Of a DNA stretch of 64,000 nucleotides, positions 34,698-47,262 are shown piece by piece; the stretch's first letter is position 1, and every line of letters starts with the position of its first letter. This DNA is from Phialocephala subalpina. Lineage: Eukaryota; Ascomycota; Leotiomycetes; Helotiales; Mollisiaceae. The stretch covers positions 1,417,420 to 1,481,419 of the forward strand of contig FJOG01000005.1 of the NCBI GenBank assembly GCA_900073065.1. Reading direction: 5' to 3'. The notes beneath the pieces were generated by a model. The model worked only from the letters and a program-made list of their open reading frames with translations. It ran no database searches and was not told the DNA's origin. Made by a program: the position numbers and the translations under genes.

Positions 34698-36353
34698 GAT
34701 TTATCGTACGAGAGACCAAATTGTCTCAAAGCCCAAACCTCTTTTCGTCTCCTTCCCTTTCGAATCAAAGGAACTGGCGTGTATATAGAACCCCAAAGCT
34801 ACAACTCATCCCTCGTATGAAATGAACAATAAAGGTTACGTTGAATCGAAGTCTAACACGGACTCGCCAGCGAAGGACCGCAAAGAGACGAGTATATTGA
34901 CAAGGGAAAGAACAAAGGAACAACGACGACGTGAGAAGAGAAGGTGAAGGTACGGAATCGTGAAGATGGCGTGAGGAATCCTCTCCATGTTCGCCAGCCC
35001 ACGGCATACTTAACCAATCTATGAAAAGTGGAAATAGAACAGCCAGCTGTGTAACGGTAGATCCACAGGAATCAGTGTCTTCCCTCGTAGGGCACGCATC
35101 GCAAGGTCCCAGCTTCAGGCTCAGACTCCTGATTAGATCATGTTGAGTGCAGGTGGAGAGGGGTTTCACGTCCCAGGACCCAGATTGTGATGTACTTTCG
35201 GCGTACGCAGCAGGTGTGTTGTGACGATAGCGGAGCCGCGTACCCATAATTCAACAGACTCGTCCTCACCTCCGAGGTTACTGCTTGGCAGCAAGTCCAC
35301 GAGAGGGACCTAGACGTCGTCGAGAGAGCCAACCATAGAAGAGACAAAAAAGACTTGTCGTCCGAACAGTGGACTGCATCAGACAGGGAGATATCATGGC
35401 TAGCAGGGAAAGTTAAAATCCCCGACTGGTGGATCTCCATGTGCACGGGGCAGAGAAGGAGCAGAGAAGTCGTTTGTCGCCCAATAATAGTGTCGTCGAT
35501 GTCTCGCCAGTCAAGACTTGCCTCAACTTGCCAGAGATGGCGAACACCTCGTCGGGTCCGATTGCAGAAGAGGCTCTGAGTGGCAGTGAACCAGTCTCAC
35601 TGCCACTGATGTGATGGTGATTACACAATGCGAGTTTGAGGTCTGTAGATCATTAGCTTTTCACCACACTCAGGTGGTGACGAATCTCGAGGCTTCACCA
35701 CGGATATTAGTCCGTCTGAAAAGAGGCGTCTAGTTATCTGATTCTCTTGGCAGTAAGGTTGTGGCTGTTTTGTTTGGACGGTGGCGAGGGATGCTTGGGT
35801 GTGCCTGTTTGAAATTTCAATGCGTCCTAAAAACATGCACGAAACCCCAAACGACAGGGACCGCACAGGCTCTTACAGGCACTTCGACTCGCTTCAGGGT
35901 TCGCGATGGAAGAAACGACCACTAACGACGGCAACTATTCGCGCCATGTGGCTCCCACAGTCTGGCATCCACATTGAAAATGCCCCCAAAAAGAACTGCA
36001 ATTCTCCTTGGTCGAATAGGGAGAGCCGGATCTAGGGACCGAAGCGGTTTTGACACTATTTGCGAGGCGATCCGCTGACAGGGCAATATCTGTAGGGAGA
36101 GACAGGAGACGCCGCCGGCTCTTCAGAGCCCCACTACTATCGTCCTCGAAACATCAAAAGGACCACTTTTTGGCAAACGCAATTTATTTGCTGCGGTACA
36201 TGCAACTTTAGTGAGAATACCTGCTGCGCCGACGAGATTCAAGGACTTCGCCCAATTTGATATCATATGACAAGACCGCCGTCTATAAAGCACTAAGAAC
36301 AGCCATGCTGGGGAGGAGATACTCGTCATTGCTGCTGCGGACATTCATGCTAC
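34698..36353. other. Long intergenic stretch, no gene seen
   Basis: Only short overlapping open frames on both strands. The left part carries the promoter of the MFS gene; the right part is the 3' flank of the methyltransferase gene. No repeat structure stands out. Confidence 0.5.
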
Positions 36354-38127
36354 TTATTCTGGCTTCTGGGCGTAGACAACTCGTACCTCGTGATAAGAAT
36401 GTAGATGTCGGTCCTTGATCGCCTGTCTTACTTGTGCCCTGTGTGCCATCGTCAGAAATGTTCTGTGTTCTGTGGGATTGTGGGAATCGGGGTTCTTCGA
36501 AACGTGGTACGCACAGGAAAACGTGAACTTCGTTCAGCGACCCTACGTGATGGATTTCTCTTATTAGTATGAAGTTTCAGGATTCAGGACTGTCGAAAAA
36601 TTCGAGTTTCGGGATTCGACTTACAATCCAGGACTCTGGTCAACGTCGCCAGCGCATACCCCTCGAGCCCAGAGAGGAATGCCAATAACGTCCACTGCCC
36701 TAATTCACGCAACCTTGGATCTACCGGCCATCCTCCTATGGGCGTTTTGATTACTTTTTCGACGATATTCACGAAACCCGCTCTTTCTAGATTTTCTCTG
36801 ATGATCTCTGCTACTTGGAAAGTTTGTCCTGTGACGGCTCCTGCTTCTTCGTATAACTGTTTCGTCGATGATCAGTGAAGCTCAATCACTAAGTCTTTCG
36901 GATGTCGAAGAATGAGGTATCGGACCCACCTTACAAAATCTCACAACTGGACTATCTGGTGTGAGAGTACCATCGTCGGATTTGATCTGTCGTCTCGTCA
37001 GCATCTTCAAAAGCAATTTCCCGCGAACGGGGTACGAAAAGGGGTCCAATCTTTGTCCCATTGCTTGGAAAAATGACACGCTGATGGCAGAATACAATAT
37101 TGGTCCCAGTTCAACAGAGAAAATTCGAACACGGGGAGGAGAGATGTACCCATATCGATCCTTCGATATGCTCGATATAGCCGCCAGGCTTCAGGTGCCT
37201 AACTTTCGTCAGTATAATACTTCACATCACTCCTCTTCGCTCACGGATGGGTCAACATACTTATATACTTGTGCATACAGGTTGCCCCAAGAATCTATCG
37301 ACCCCAATAAAGCTCGAATGTGTACAAAGTCGAAGTACTTTATGGGGAACGTCCACGGATCTCGACAGTCGTCGATCTCAAATCTGCAATTTGGAGGCCT
37401 GCCGTCTATCAGCCTCGATGACCCATGTAGGGCCCAAAGTACACATACACTGAGTCCGGCTGTATAGGGGAGAGGTCTGTTCCAATGACAGTGGTTTGTG
37501 GATGTTCATCGGCAAAGTCAATTGCCCAAATGCCAGTTCCGGTTCCAACATCGAGGCATCTCTGAGAAATGATCAGTATCTGAATTGTGGCCATGTCATG
37601 ATTGTGAGACCACTTACTTCGATGTCTCTTTCTATTGGCGCCGCAGTCAACTTCCCTTCAAGTATAAGTAGGTATTTGTGATGGCTGGCAACACACGTCA
37701 GGACCCTTAACATCTAAATGAGCATGATGGAATGTTTACCTGATGTCTAGGTTTTCATTCTGTCTTTCATCGTTTGGCGCCCTGTGAAACCATTGTCAGC
37801 ACACAGCATCGCCACACCCGAGACACAACCCTACCAGTAAATGCCGTCCTTGTACGCATGATATCGTCGCCCATTCTCAATGCGATACTGCGTTACACTG
37901 GACTCTACCGAGTATGTATCGTCTCTGTTCCCGATGTCAGCAAACGCCACTATCGACGTAAAATCACGATGTCACGCTGAAACGCGCAGGAACGATTCAA
38001 CATACAGCTCAAAATCCGAAGATCGCGACGAATCACCGCCCCGCTTTTGCCATCATCAGCCTCGTGTTCGTGTTCCAGTGAGGAGCAGCCTTACCGGCTC
38101 AATGGCATCCTCTTGGTCCCCCGCCAT
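36354..38127 (-). CDS. LaeA-like SAM-dependent methyltransferase
   Basis: Twelve exons, complement(join(36354..36438,36515..36542,36625..36856,36930..36986,37150..37198,37261..37398,37449..37561,37618..37684,37740..37781,37835..37924,38006..38043,38095..38127)), give 323 residues. The SAM-binding motif [14 protein letters not shown] starts at C92. It is followed by [33 protein letters not shown] and [12 protein letters not shown], the order seen in LaeA-type methyltransferases, and the C-terminus [15 protein letters not shown] is also typical. The family includes the global secondary-metabolism regulator LaeA, but most members are uncharacterised and act on small molecules or proteins. The first two exons (33 and 38 bases) are the least certain; the rest is constrained by phase and family reading. 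The 163-base eighth intron is long and partly open. Confidence 0.86.
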
Positions 38128-39636
38128 AACTCTCGCTGTTGCAGTGTGCGGTAGCCGTAGTAGGGGAGAAGTAAGGTTGTCAATGTGGGTGCGCGATGAC
38201 AACTCTGCCAAAAACTGTTCGAAGGTCAGTCCTCCCAGATCTCTGGCAACCAGATAGTCGGAAGCCGCGGACCAAGTCACTGGGACCGATCATTCCTTTA
38301 TGGGTAACGCTAGCCAGCACACTGGGTTGGAGTTCCGCTTATGGTGCCTATCACAGGGTGTGGTAAGGGCCCAGAACGCCACTTTGCCAGGGAACCACAG
38401 GGGGCGGGAACGTCGAGTGTCCACTGGAGATGCCCGCAGACTTCCCGACTGCTTTGCTCGGCCGCTGTGCCTGCGCTGGAATGTGTCCCAACACGCTGGA
38501 TGGACCGTTGGAGGGAATCTTGGGGTGACGCAGAAGAAGCTTCCATTGTCCTCAACCGCGATGAAAAACCTGCACAGCGATGACGGAACATGGTGTTCCG
38601 CTGCAATAATGACTCTGATATCAGAGTTGACTAATGTAATGTTCGCGGTCCAGAGGGCCGGTTTGGGCTTGGCTGCTTGGGCGATGGAAATCGCTGCTCA
38701 GAAGGGTTTGTAGCCCGATGCCTTTAAACTTCGGCAGCGTCTCGGCCCGGTAAAGGCCAGGGTGCTTCGGGACAGACGGCTTCGGGATGGAAGTGCAAAT
38801 GAGATGTTAAAAGGGGTGCGCCCCAATATTTCGAGATGCCAATTACGCTTCGTACCGTGTGCGTGGTTCTGGGCGTATATGCGGGCGGTGTGCTGGCTTG
38901 ATGTTGGATGTTGAGAAGAGATGCGATGTCTACTTTGAAAATATCATTGGGGGAGAGGCTGCTTTAGAGTGACCCGGTTTCGCTTAGGAGGCCTTCTGAT
39001 TGGGAGAAAATCGAGCTAGTCCTCGACCTATTAAAGTAAGCTGTAGACCTCCTCTCTGAACATCATCAACGTCGAAGTTCCTCCGATTGAGTAACCCGGC
39101 ACTTCGAATCTTACAAGTACTCTTGTCACATCTGATTCGTCTTCTGATCTCCTATGGCGTTCTACGCCAAATTGTCGGTGGGTCAGAGTCCCTCATCTGC
39201 AGTGCAGATTCTGCACACCGACATCTTACCTCCTCGTGTCTAGCTATGCTATGCATGTCATCCTTCATGCACCCCCACTCTGTTGGATATGATCGACATA
39301 ATACTGTCAATTTGATGAAATTCTCCCTAGTTCAAGCCTGTTATTCCTGTTCGATGTTATTATCGTTGTCCCATCGGTTGGGAGCAACGGAGAGTTCCAA
39401 CAAGTAGGAAGTCCTTCCTGTGCAGCTATCACGGCCCGTGGTGCCCCGCTACGATAGCTGTGTCAGAATTATTCTCGTGCCGCGTTTAACAATCCCACTC
39501 TCACTGCAAATAGTGGCCTTCAACCAAGACGGGGGGGGAAATCAATTCTAGTATTGATGCGGCTAAAGTCTATTCTTACATAAATATGTTTCCAGCACGA
39601 ATCAAACCCATCTCCCTTGAAACCTTATCACAAAAT
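38128..39636. other. Long intergenic stretch, no gene seen
   Basis: A 137-codon plus-strand frame at 38300-38713 overlaps a 98-codon minus-strand frame; both look like chance in GC-rich sequence. Nothing else recognisable. The left end includes the methyltransferase promoter. Confidence 0.5.
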
Positions 39637-40768
39637 CTACTTCGAAGACGAATCCAACACACCCACCGCCCACTCCCTCTCCCCACCCTCAATCCCAATA
39701 TACATCCCCTTTCCATCCCTCCCCGTCACATCAACACTCCTTTCCCTCTCATGTTTTTTCTCCGGCGTAGTTGGAGGTGTCAAAAGACCGGTGCTGAGAT
39801 CGATACCTTTTGGGACAGCGTCGATTCCTTGCTCGTGATCGAAGTCGAATTTAGGCAGGGCATGATATAAGGCGCGCTGAGGTGTTTGCTCTCGATGCTG
39901 TTCATCCATCAGTAGTGTTTTGAAATTAGTTGTTTAACAAAGAAGCATACGGCTGGAACGTACCGAGACGGTTCGCGAGGAAGGGGACAGGGGTTCGTGG
40001 CCGGAGGCGATGCGGCGGTTGAAGAGGTTACTTTGTAAGTCGATCTTTCTGAAGGTCGCTGTCATCAGCATCTGGTCACCAACACTCGTAGTGCAAATCT
40101 TAGACCCTCGTCTCAAGTCAAAGTGACAACCTACCTTGACATAACCTCATTATAAACACTCCCCAACTCCTTCTCCATTGCCATCCTCTTCTCTAACCCC
40201 TCCCTACACTTCTTCCTCATCAACGCAATCACCCACCTCCCATGACTCCTTCTCCTTCCTTTTATCATCTTATCGCCTTTGCTTTCAATATCGAGTTTCC
40301 AACTTCCGAATTTGCCGGTGGGAGAGTCGTCTTCCGGGTCGGTGATGTCTTCCCATGCTGCGAGGGCGATGCGGATTCCGTTGTCGAGGTTGTCGGCTTG
40401 GGAGAGGAGTTCTTTGTTGCGGATTTTCGTCAAGCTGTTCCTTATATTAGTCTTTTTCTCCTAATATGGGGTCTCTTAAGTTCTTGAGAGCCGGACCCTA
40501 TGACATGGAGGAATCTCGCATCTCAAGGAAGAGGGGAAGGCAAGTACCAATCCGCTGTATGATCCAACTCAACATCCTTCCTCATCTGCGTCGTCTCACT
40601 CGACAACATCCTCGCAAGTGTATCATATTTCTTAAACTCGTTCAAGTGGAAGCCGTAAGTGGAGATGAAGCGGTTGATGAAGATGCCGAAGACGACGAAT
40701 GTGGCGAAGGCGAGGACGCCGACGCAGGAGAAGAGGATTGAGGTTGTGTATTCTTGTATTGACGACAT
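39637..40768 (-). CDS. Single-span membrane-anchored hypothetical protein
   Basis: Four exons, complement(join(39637..39897,39964..40048,40135..40440,40548..40768)), give 290 residues with matching phases. A hydrophobic span (about 10-30, ILFSCVGVLAFATFVVFGIF) follows a short N-terminus, suggesting a membrane anchor with a large cytosolic part. The body is mainly charged and probably helical (TKIRNKELLSQADNLDNGIR, later RRRSHGRWVIALMRKKCREG). The C-terminus is polar, with a Pro/Thr segment (LLTPPTTPEKKHERERS). I do not recognise the family. The acceptor of the third exon was chosen among three by phase. Consistent splicing across four exons and the membrane span support a real gene. Confidence 0.68.
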
Positions 40769-41866
40769 CGTGGTGGTTTTATTATATCTGCTCTTGCTGG
40801 TTCGACGTTATCATTGGACTTGTTGTTTGAAACGAGTTGGGTAAGAATGATATTAAGGAACGCAAGAGAAGAATCGAAGTCAACTCTATCGCCACTTGTT
40901 GCATGTGCAACTCCATTCTTGAGATCATAGCGACTTATGTATCATGGTTGTTGATCTGTATCTTACGCGAACCTTTGAGGTATTCGAGGAAGAATGCGCG
41001 GCGTGTCGCGTCTAAGTGAAGCGATCTCAGCAATGAGAAGTAAGACAGACGCAGCGGGAAGGGAAGACAGGAATAGCTTCTGACATTCGTTGATTTGTTT
41101 ACTTGTGAAGCCAACACAAGACCCTCGCTGTTTTTTTTTTTAGAATTTAAGTATGAATGGGTCTTGCTCATATCTCTTTTGTGCTTGGATCACTTCCCAG
41201 CCGAAGTTCAAGAGGTTCAATTTTGTTCACTTGAACTTTACGCGATTCGCGTCGCGTGGACCAATATTTCTGTAATCTAACTCTAATCTCTAATCTCCTC
41301 ATGTCTTTCTACTTGAGGAAGGATCGTTCCATGTTTATCTTGGGGGCTGGGAAAGGGAGGAGGCATATTGTTACCACGTGACTTTTAGCTCTTTTCTCCA
41401 ACCCACCTGTTTCCATTCTGCGTGAGCAGATAACCCACATACAATAAGTACCCGCAGTCTTTGGGAGCTATTTCCAATCTTCTTTTCCTGATTTCGTCAA
41501 TGCTATTCTTAGCAATCCTCGTATCCCCAAAATCCCCGTGATGCCTAGCCCACGTGACACCCCCTGCACTCGGATTCCAGGCAACACCTCGGCACTTTCC
41601 CTTTTCGTCCAACACATTATGATCGAAATGAGACATATGGAGATATCATATCTCATCATGTGTCTTCGTGTTTAAATCGCGTCAAGGAGCGCGTCGTTGC
41701 CTGGATAGCTATCATTGGCGTTGTTGGACTTGAATCCATGTCTCATGGGTTTGGAATTACATATAATCGTGTCTTTTTGTTCAAATCTTGCCCCTTTCTC
41801 AATTTGACTTCAATTGTTGTCTGCTTTCTGTTGTCTTCCTCATAGTTTACATCTTCAATAGCCATA
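40769..41866. other. Intergenic, no gene seen
   Basis: Divergent gap between the membrane-anchored protein (minus) and the prolyl-hydroxylase-like gene (plus), so it holds both promoters. A run of ten T near 41130 and short open frames occur but nothing coding-like. Confidence 0.5.
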
Positions 41867-43794
41867 ATGTCTTCAATGCCTCCCTCAATACCTCCGAATC
41901 GTCCTTCAAGCTCCGAATCAATGCCACCTCCACCTCGTCCTAGGAGACCAGACACAGAATCAGCCCCAACCTCAACTTCAACTCAAATACCCTCGGTACG
42001 AGCATCCAATGAACCAATCGAGATCGACTCCGACTCCGACTCAGACATCACGATGACCACTCACTCCCGCAACGCTTCCTCTTCCTCCAACACCCTCTCA
42101 CGGCCGGATACCTCATCCACCAATCCTCCAGCTGGTGCCAGATCTCTCCAAGCACTCGCAGCACAAAGCGTATTCAACGATCTCAAAAACTCCTTGAAGG
42201 GATATGAGAGCGCTGCTGCTTACTGCTGCGGAGGCAGCCTCCCCTTCTCCTCAACACCCTCTTCAAACGCTTTCAACTCCGCTAAAGCTCCCATCACCTC
42301 TCCTCCTGTCGTGATACGCTTCGATAGTCCTCATCCATCCAACGCCATATCCAAAATCACCTTCCCTTCCATCCCAGACCAAAGGGAAAGTGAGGAAGAG
42401 TTGGGCAAGCTGCTCGAAGCTTGTGCACCAGCAACTTTCGGAGTAGGAGCGAAGGATGTTTTGGATGAGAGTTACAGGAAAGCTGGGAAACTGGATCGAA
42501 GTCAGTTCTCGACTGATTGGCATCCGGCTGATTATGGGATCTTGGATACGATTGCGCAGACGTTGCTGCCGGAGTCGAGTACTAGTTTTGGTGAGAAAGA
42601 GGATAGGAGAGCCGAGCATTGGGGTGTTAGGGCTGAGTTATACAAGTTGAATGTAAGCGATGACTCAGGCGAGAAAACTTAAATAGGGGAACATATTCTG
42701 ATGACGTGTAGGTGTACTCAGCACCATCCGGACGATTCCAAAAACACGTCGATACACCTCGAGGAGCCACACAATTCGGTAGTCTGGTAGTCTGCTTGCC
42801 GGCTGCTCACAAAGGCGGCCAACTACTCATCCAGCACAAGAAGCACACCTCAACGTTCGACTGGTCGAACGACAATCCCAACTCTCTAGAATGGACGGCA
42901 TTCTACAGCGACTGCGAACATGAAGTCCTTCCCGTCAAATCAGGGCACCGCATCACCTTGACCTACAATTTATATATCTGTGAGCGTATCGGCGGCATTC
43001 TGCAACGATATCCCGGCACCGACCCATCGCTCTTCCCGCTGTATGGAAAACTAAGAGATATGCTCGAGCAGCCCGGTTTCCTCCAAGACGGAGGTACAAT
43101 TGGCTTTGCTTGCACGCACACCTACGCACATACCTCGCGCGGTACCGAAAGACTCATGCCCCATTCCTTGAAAGGTCTCGACTCCGTGATCTTCGCTGTC
43201 TTTTCGTCTCTATCTTCCGAATACGATATCAGGGCCACGGTCAGACCGCTATTGAGTACTGAGATGTGGGATGAGTACGACGAGAATCGCGCCGAGGGAG
43301 GCGATATCCCCAGTGACGACGAGGATTTTGACTCCGAAACTCTGGAGAGGAAAGCATCCGTGGATAGAGTCGGACCAAAATTCGAGAGGATAAAGATGAT
43401 TGATAGCCAGTTTGATAGTTATGGTGACCCTACATCTGTACGTTCACCGCATTTTCCTATTATCTTTCTGCTTTCCAAGACCGCACACTAATGCATCAAA
43501 CAGAAGCTCCAGCGCTACTTCCCATTCCAAGAATTCCGCAACGTCCTCTGGCTCAACGAAGCTCACCACGAAGGCTGGGAGGTCCAGCTTGTGAACCTGA
43601 AATATGGCAATGAAGCATCACTGGCGTGGAGCTATAGCCATGCTGTGATCTTGGTTGATGTTCCGCCGTTTCTTGAGAGAGTCGCTGTGGGAGAGAGGGA
43701 TATGGTTGAGATTGATGGCAGTAGAGATGCTGGGGAGGCCGTCTTTCCGGATTGGCATGCGGGGAAGAGGGGTAAAGAGGGGACAAGTTATTGA
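41867..43794 (+). CDS. Prolyl 4-hydroxylase-like 2OG-Fe(II) oxygenase
   Basis: Three exons, join(41867..42652,42712..43437,43504..43794), give 600 residues. The first 100 residues are Pro/Ser/Thr-rich with a short acidic run (IEIDSDSDSDI) that may bind SUMO-like or basic partners. The catalytic core in exon 2 shows the iron ligands H274 and D276 (KHVDTPRG), H332 (CEHEVLPVKSG) and the 2-oxoglutarate-binding R342 (HRITLTYNL). This arrangement is that of the P4Hc-type fold in large fungal proteins of unknown substrate. After the TGA at 43792-43794 the same frame stays open with ALDLLLHEKALPEGPRVYLV, so the annotated stop could be a recent truncation. An acidic insert (EGGDIPSDDEDFDSE) sits between catalytic and C-terminal parts. 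Confidence 0.83.
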
Positions 43795-43976
43795 TCTTTG
43801 GCTCTTGATTTGCTCTTGCATGAGAAGGCGCTTCCTGAGGGGCCGAGAGTGTATTTAGTACGTGCTTTTTGTGAGCGCCTCGGTTTTGTGTTCGATTTTG
43901 AAAAGGTTGATGTTGTCTGTCATTTGAGAACCACAGTGTGTTTAGAATGATCAGTCGACGATGTCTATGATCTTAT

Positions 43977-45743
43977 TCAGGCATACAACGCGTCCATCCG
44001 AATTTCTCCAAGTGCTTCCAGACTGCTGCTAGTTCCGGCATGCCGAATCCAACATTTGCGTCGACTCCTTAGTCTCCCCACCAGAAGCGTCCTTTTCATC
44101 AACTGTCCAGTTGTCGATCAAAGTCTGCCAAAGTGTGATAATGACCGAATGCTGCTGGCCGAGGGTCGCGGGGATTCCGATATGCGATAAAGGTAGTGAA
44201 GCCTGCGAGTCCTGTAGTGACGATACAGTACACGAATACTCTCGAATACAGCATCTTGAATCCATAAATATGAAACTCCTCCCCTGGACCCTCCTCATTT
44301 GAATAATTTGCTCTAATATCCAATGTAAGACGGCTTTGGATGCAAAGAGCGCGATATTCTCCCATCGCGTAGCTATAGACGCAAAAGCATTGGTCTTTAT
44401 ACAGCCCTATTTTTGGACCTGCTTGCCGCTCTCCAGGTGCTCTCGTCCCTGGAGATATTCACAGCGAGCTCGGCAGCATGGAGGCCTAGAGTCTGAAGCT
44501 CCTGTGCTATGGCAAGAATTAAGATCCCAAGAAGTAAAGCGACTGCCCAAGGCGTAGAGACTGAATCTGATTCGGATAAAGCGATCCATGGAGCATCACT
44601 GGACATATGGTGGTCGTCGTCGTCTCGCCAAGACAATGTAAAGTTCCAAGGACCATTGAACAACTCCTCCTCGAAATAATGTTTAGAAAGGGGCACCAGC
44701 ACGATAAACCAAAGCAAACGGATTGAAGAAAATGTCCACAGGCACCCAAGAACATAGCCCACTGATTTATTCGAAGCTCTGATACTGTGCTGGCTCAACA
44801 AAGGCTTCATCGACTTCGAAGCAATGCTGAACCCGTTTCTTGAAAGCATACATTTGTTCGATCTGTGCTGTAAACCGTTAAGTATCAAGGCCAATGTACT
44901 ATTGAGAGGATTGGAGCTCTAGCTGATCATATTGTTCGATTTCAATACCATGATCCATGTCGCTATCGATGTCTTCGCAAGTAATCCTAGAGCCAGACCT
45001 AACAAAGTAATGCTATTGACGAACACATGGTCAATGTATTCTTCTTCAAGTAAGATTAAAAATAGTTGGGAAGAGGCCGCATAGCACATGATGAGCGAGA
45101 GGATGGAGACAACGTTGGCAGGCCACCTGTTTGGAGCATGCTTCGGAGTGCTGGTGAAGAGTCTTAAATTGGTGTTGTATTCAAGTCGACCTTCTCTGAA
45201 AAGATCCCCTCGAAGTGATGTTCCATGAATGTATACTAATGCATTGGTGATTAAGGCGACAAGAGCACTCATCAAGAAGGAGAGGGCGGCCCCGCCTTTC
45301 AAAGATGATTGAATTGGATAGAGGAAGCTAGATGTTGGCACTATGAATATTGACAGGATACCTAGAGTCGCGCGTACAAGGATGATTAGCCATGTAACAA
45401 CAAGCGTGCATATGCAGAGAAGTTTTGTTGTTTCGCCTCGATCGAAATCTGGAAGCAGTGGGGGCCTTGAGGTTGATAGAATGGAGTCGACATCCACACA
45501 TGCAAGTCTTTTCTCAACGGAAAAGTGCAAGTCTATAGAATCATCCGGATGGTCTAAGGACTGAAAAAGCTCTCCGTGAGATATAGCGCTTGTACCTTTG
45601 GTCTCGACGGAGTTTGGTAGTCCTTCGTTCATGATAGCTGATCGCGAGTAGGTGGAACAGTCTGTCGACGAAACAATGCCAATAGAAAACAGATGTAATT
45701 CAAAAATGGCCCACGCTCCAAGGTAGGCTACAGCTATGACCAT
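43977..45743 (-). pseudogene. Polytopic membrane protein family, decayed copy
   Basis: The minus strand follows the intact paralogue at 56351-58090 block by block: LPDFDRGETTKLLCICTLVV, YIHGTSLRGDLFREGRLEYN, IMCYAASSQLFLILLEEEY, then SSNPLNSTLALILNGLQHRS and NISRDESTWRAASRSKNRAV. A TAG at 44919-44921 stands where the paralogue has Trp (TGG to TAG). After NRAV the frame shifts to reach KTNAFAS and LFASKAVLHWILEQ, shifts again to GFTTFIAYRNPRDPRPAAFG, and again before the C-terminus RHAGTSSSLEALGEIRMDAL, ending at 43977. The true start is probably the Met at 45632. With one stop and at least three frame changes it cannot make a full protein. The intact member has about eight predicted spans and no known function. 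Confidence 0.85.
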
Positions 45744-46104
45744 CGTGATTGATATAAGAGTATCTCAATGTGAATGTTGTTGAAGGTGACTTGCAAGGTT
45801 GTCTTTGACTAACTGACCACTTGACAGATTTCAGAGCACAGCCTCTTCGAAACTCTTCGGTATTCTTTTGCAAACCCACAGAAGGCTCATCTCTCGTATT
45901 TCAGCACAATTTGTGACTCCGAGTAAATGAAATTCACGAGTTGATATCAAGCTGATATTGCACCCACTTAGGCTCAATGCAAGGGCGAATAGGGGTCAAG
46001 CTCGCTAAAGACGCCCTAGCTGAGAGCTGCCGAGCGCGTTTCTCTTGCGCTGTTTCTCTCTTCAACCTCAAAAACATCACAACACAGCCTTGAGATCCAA
46101 CACC
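45744..46104. other. Divergent gap between two pseudogenes
   Basis: No gene seen. It would have held the promoters of the decayed membrane protein (minus) and the F-box relic (plus). Confidence 0.5.
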
Positions 46105-47262
46105 ATGGCACAACTATATGACCTTCCTAATGAGACACTTCTCTCAATTGCTCAATATGTAGGACGCGACAATTCGCGTAGCAGCACGGAGCTACTGCTG
46201 CTATCCAAACGCTACTTCATACCCCGCCTCTACAGACACGAAAGCACCTCAATCGTAGCTAACATTGGCCTTCTAGGTACGATGTTGCCCGACTTGTACC
46301 ATTCGATAACCTCACGCTGTCTGCCTTGCAGATTCTACGAATTCTTCCATCTCCTGATGGCGCGCAAGCCTTCCTACTCTCTCGACCGCAAGATTTATGC
46401 ATCACCCAGAACTTCGACTATTCCCCTGATCTTTCGACTAGCATATCTGCCAATGCCGCCGTTGCGGAATACGTCGAAACCTTCATGGAAATTGGTACAA
46501 TACCTACAACACTAGGAGGAGCAGCAAATAGACATTCTGTGGATGTCGGGGCATGTACTGCTTTGCTGCTGTTCCGCCAAGTTCTAAAGAATATGGAAGG
46601 GCTGCGAACTTTCAGACTCCACATGATCATCAACAAGCCCGATTCTCCAGACATGGAAAACATGTGTCTTTCGGTGATCAAAGAGCTGCTCAGCGATCTG
46701 TCTAGTTCAATAAGCAGCCTCACCTTGAACATTCGAGGGGGGTACTCACCAACCTGGATCGATCTCCATCCTAATTTATTTTCTCGTCGCTCTTACACAG
46801 GAGCAAAATCTCTTTACCATTTACTTCTATCGCAGGACTTTTTACCGTCATTACAACACTTATCCCTCCGATTACGCCGGGATGTCCCCAAGATATTTGA
46901 TTTCATTTTAGCAAGTCGCGACCAGCTGGAAACTTTGGTTTATTGATGTCAGTACCGCCAACGACCCTCGAGATATGTGCAATCTACGACGTGGCGAATA
47001 TCTTCATGGAAGCCCTCAAGAGACGAATTCCTGGGTGGATTTTTGCTCGAGCCTCTGCAATGACCCAACGGACGCTCAGCTTCGCGCACCCGCTGGCTAT
47101 TATATGTATCTTGCGGATGAGGGCTTGAGAACATCCATGCTTATCGAAAATCCCGGTGCTGATATCGGACGGCCGGTCGTCTCTTCAGTGTCGAGAAGCG
47201 TGTTGACTGGGAAGCTCTTCGTGACCTTCGGTATGAACAGCCCAGAGTTCTATTGCTTGTAA
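46105..47262 (+). pseudogene. F-box protein, frameshifted
   Basis: The start AQLYDLPNETLLSIAQYVGR, continuing through LLLLSKRYFIPRLYRHES, is an F-box-like motif of the fungal type that links substrates to SCF ubiquitin ligases. The frame must then change near 46320 to reach LRILPSPDGAQAFLLSRPQD and the leucine-rich middle part (LRTFRLHMIINKP, then HLSLRLRRDVPKIFDFILAS), and again near 46940 to reach STANDPRDMCNLRRGEY and the end at 47262. The first change could be a missed intron (GTACG at about 46275 with CAG at 46331), but the phases do not match. The second has no intron solution. I call it a probable pseudogene; two assembly indels are the alternative. Confidence 0.55.

Noticed and set aside
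38300..38713. 137-codon plus-strand open frame
   Set aside because: It overlaps a minus-strand frame of similar length in GC-rich sequence, with no family resemblance or splice partner.
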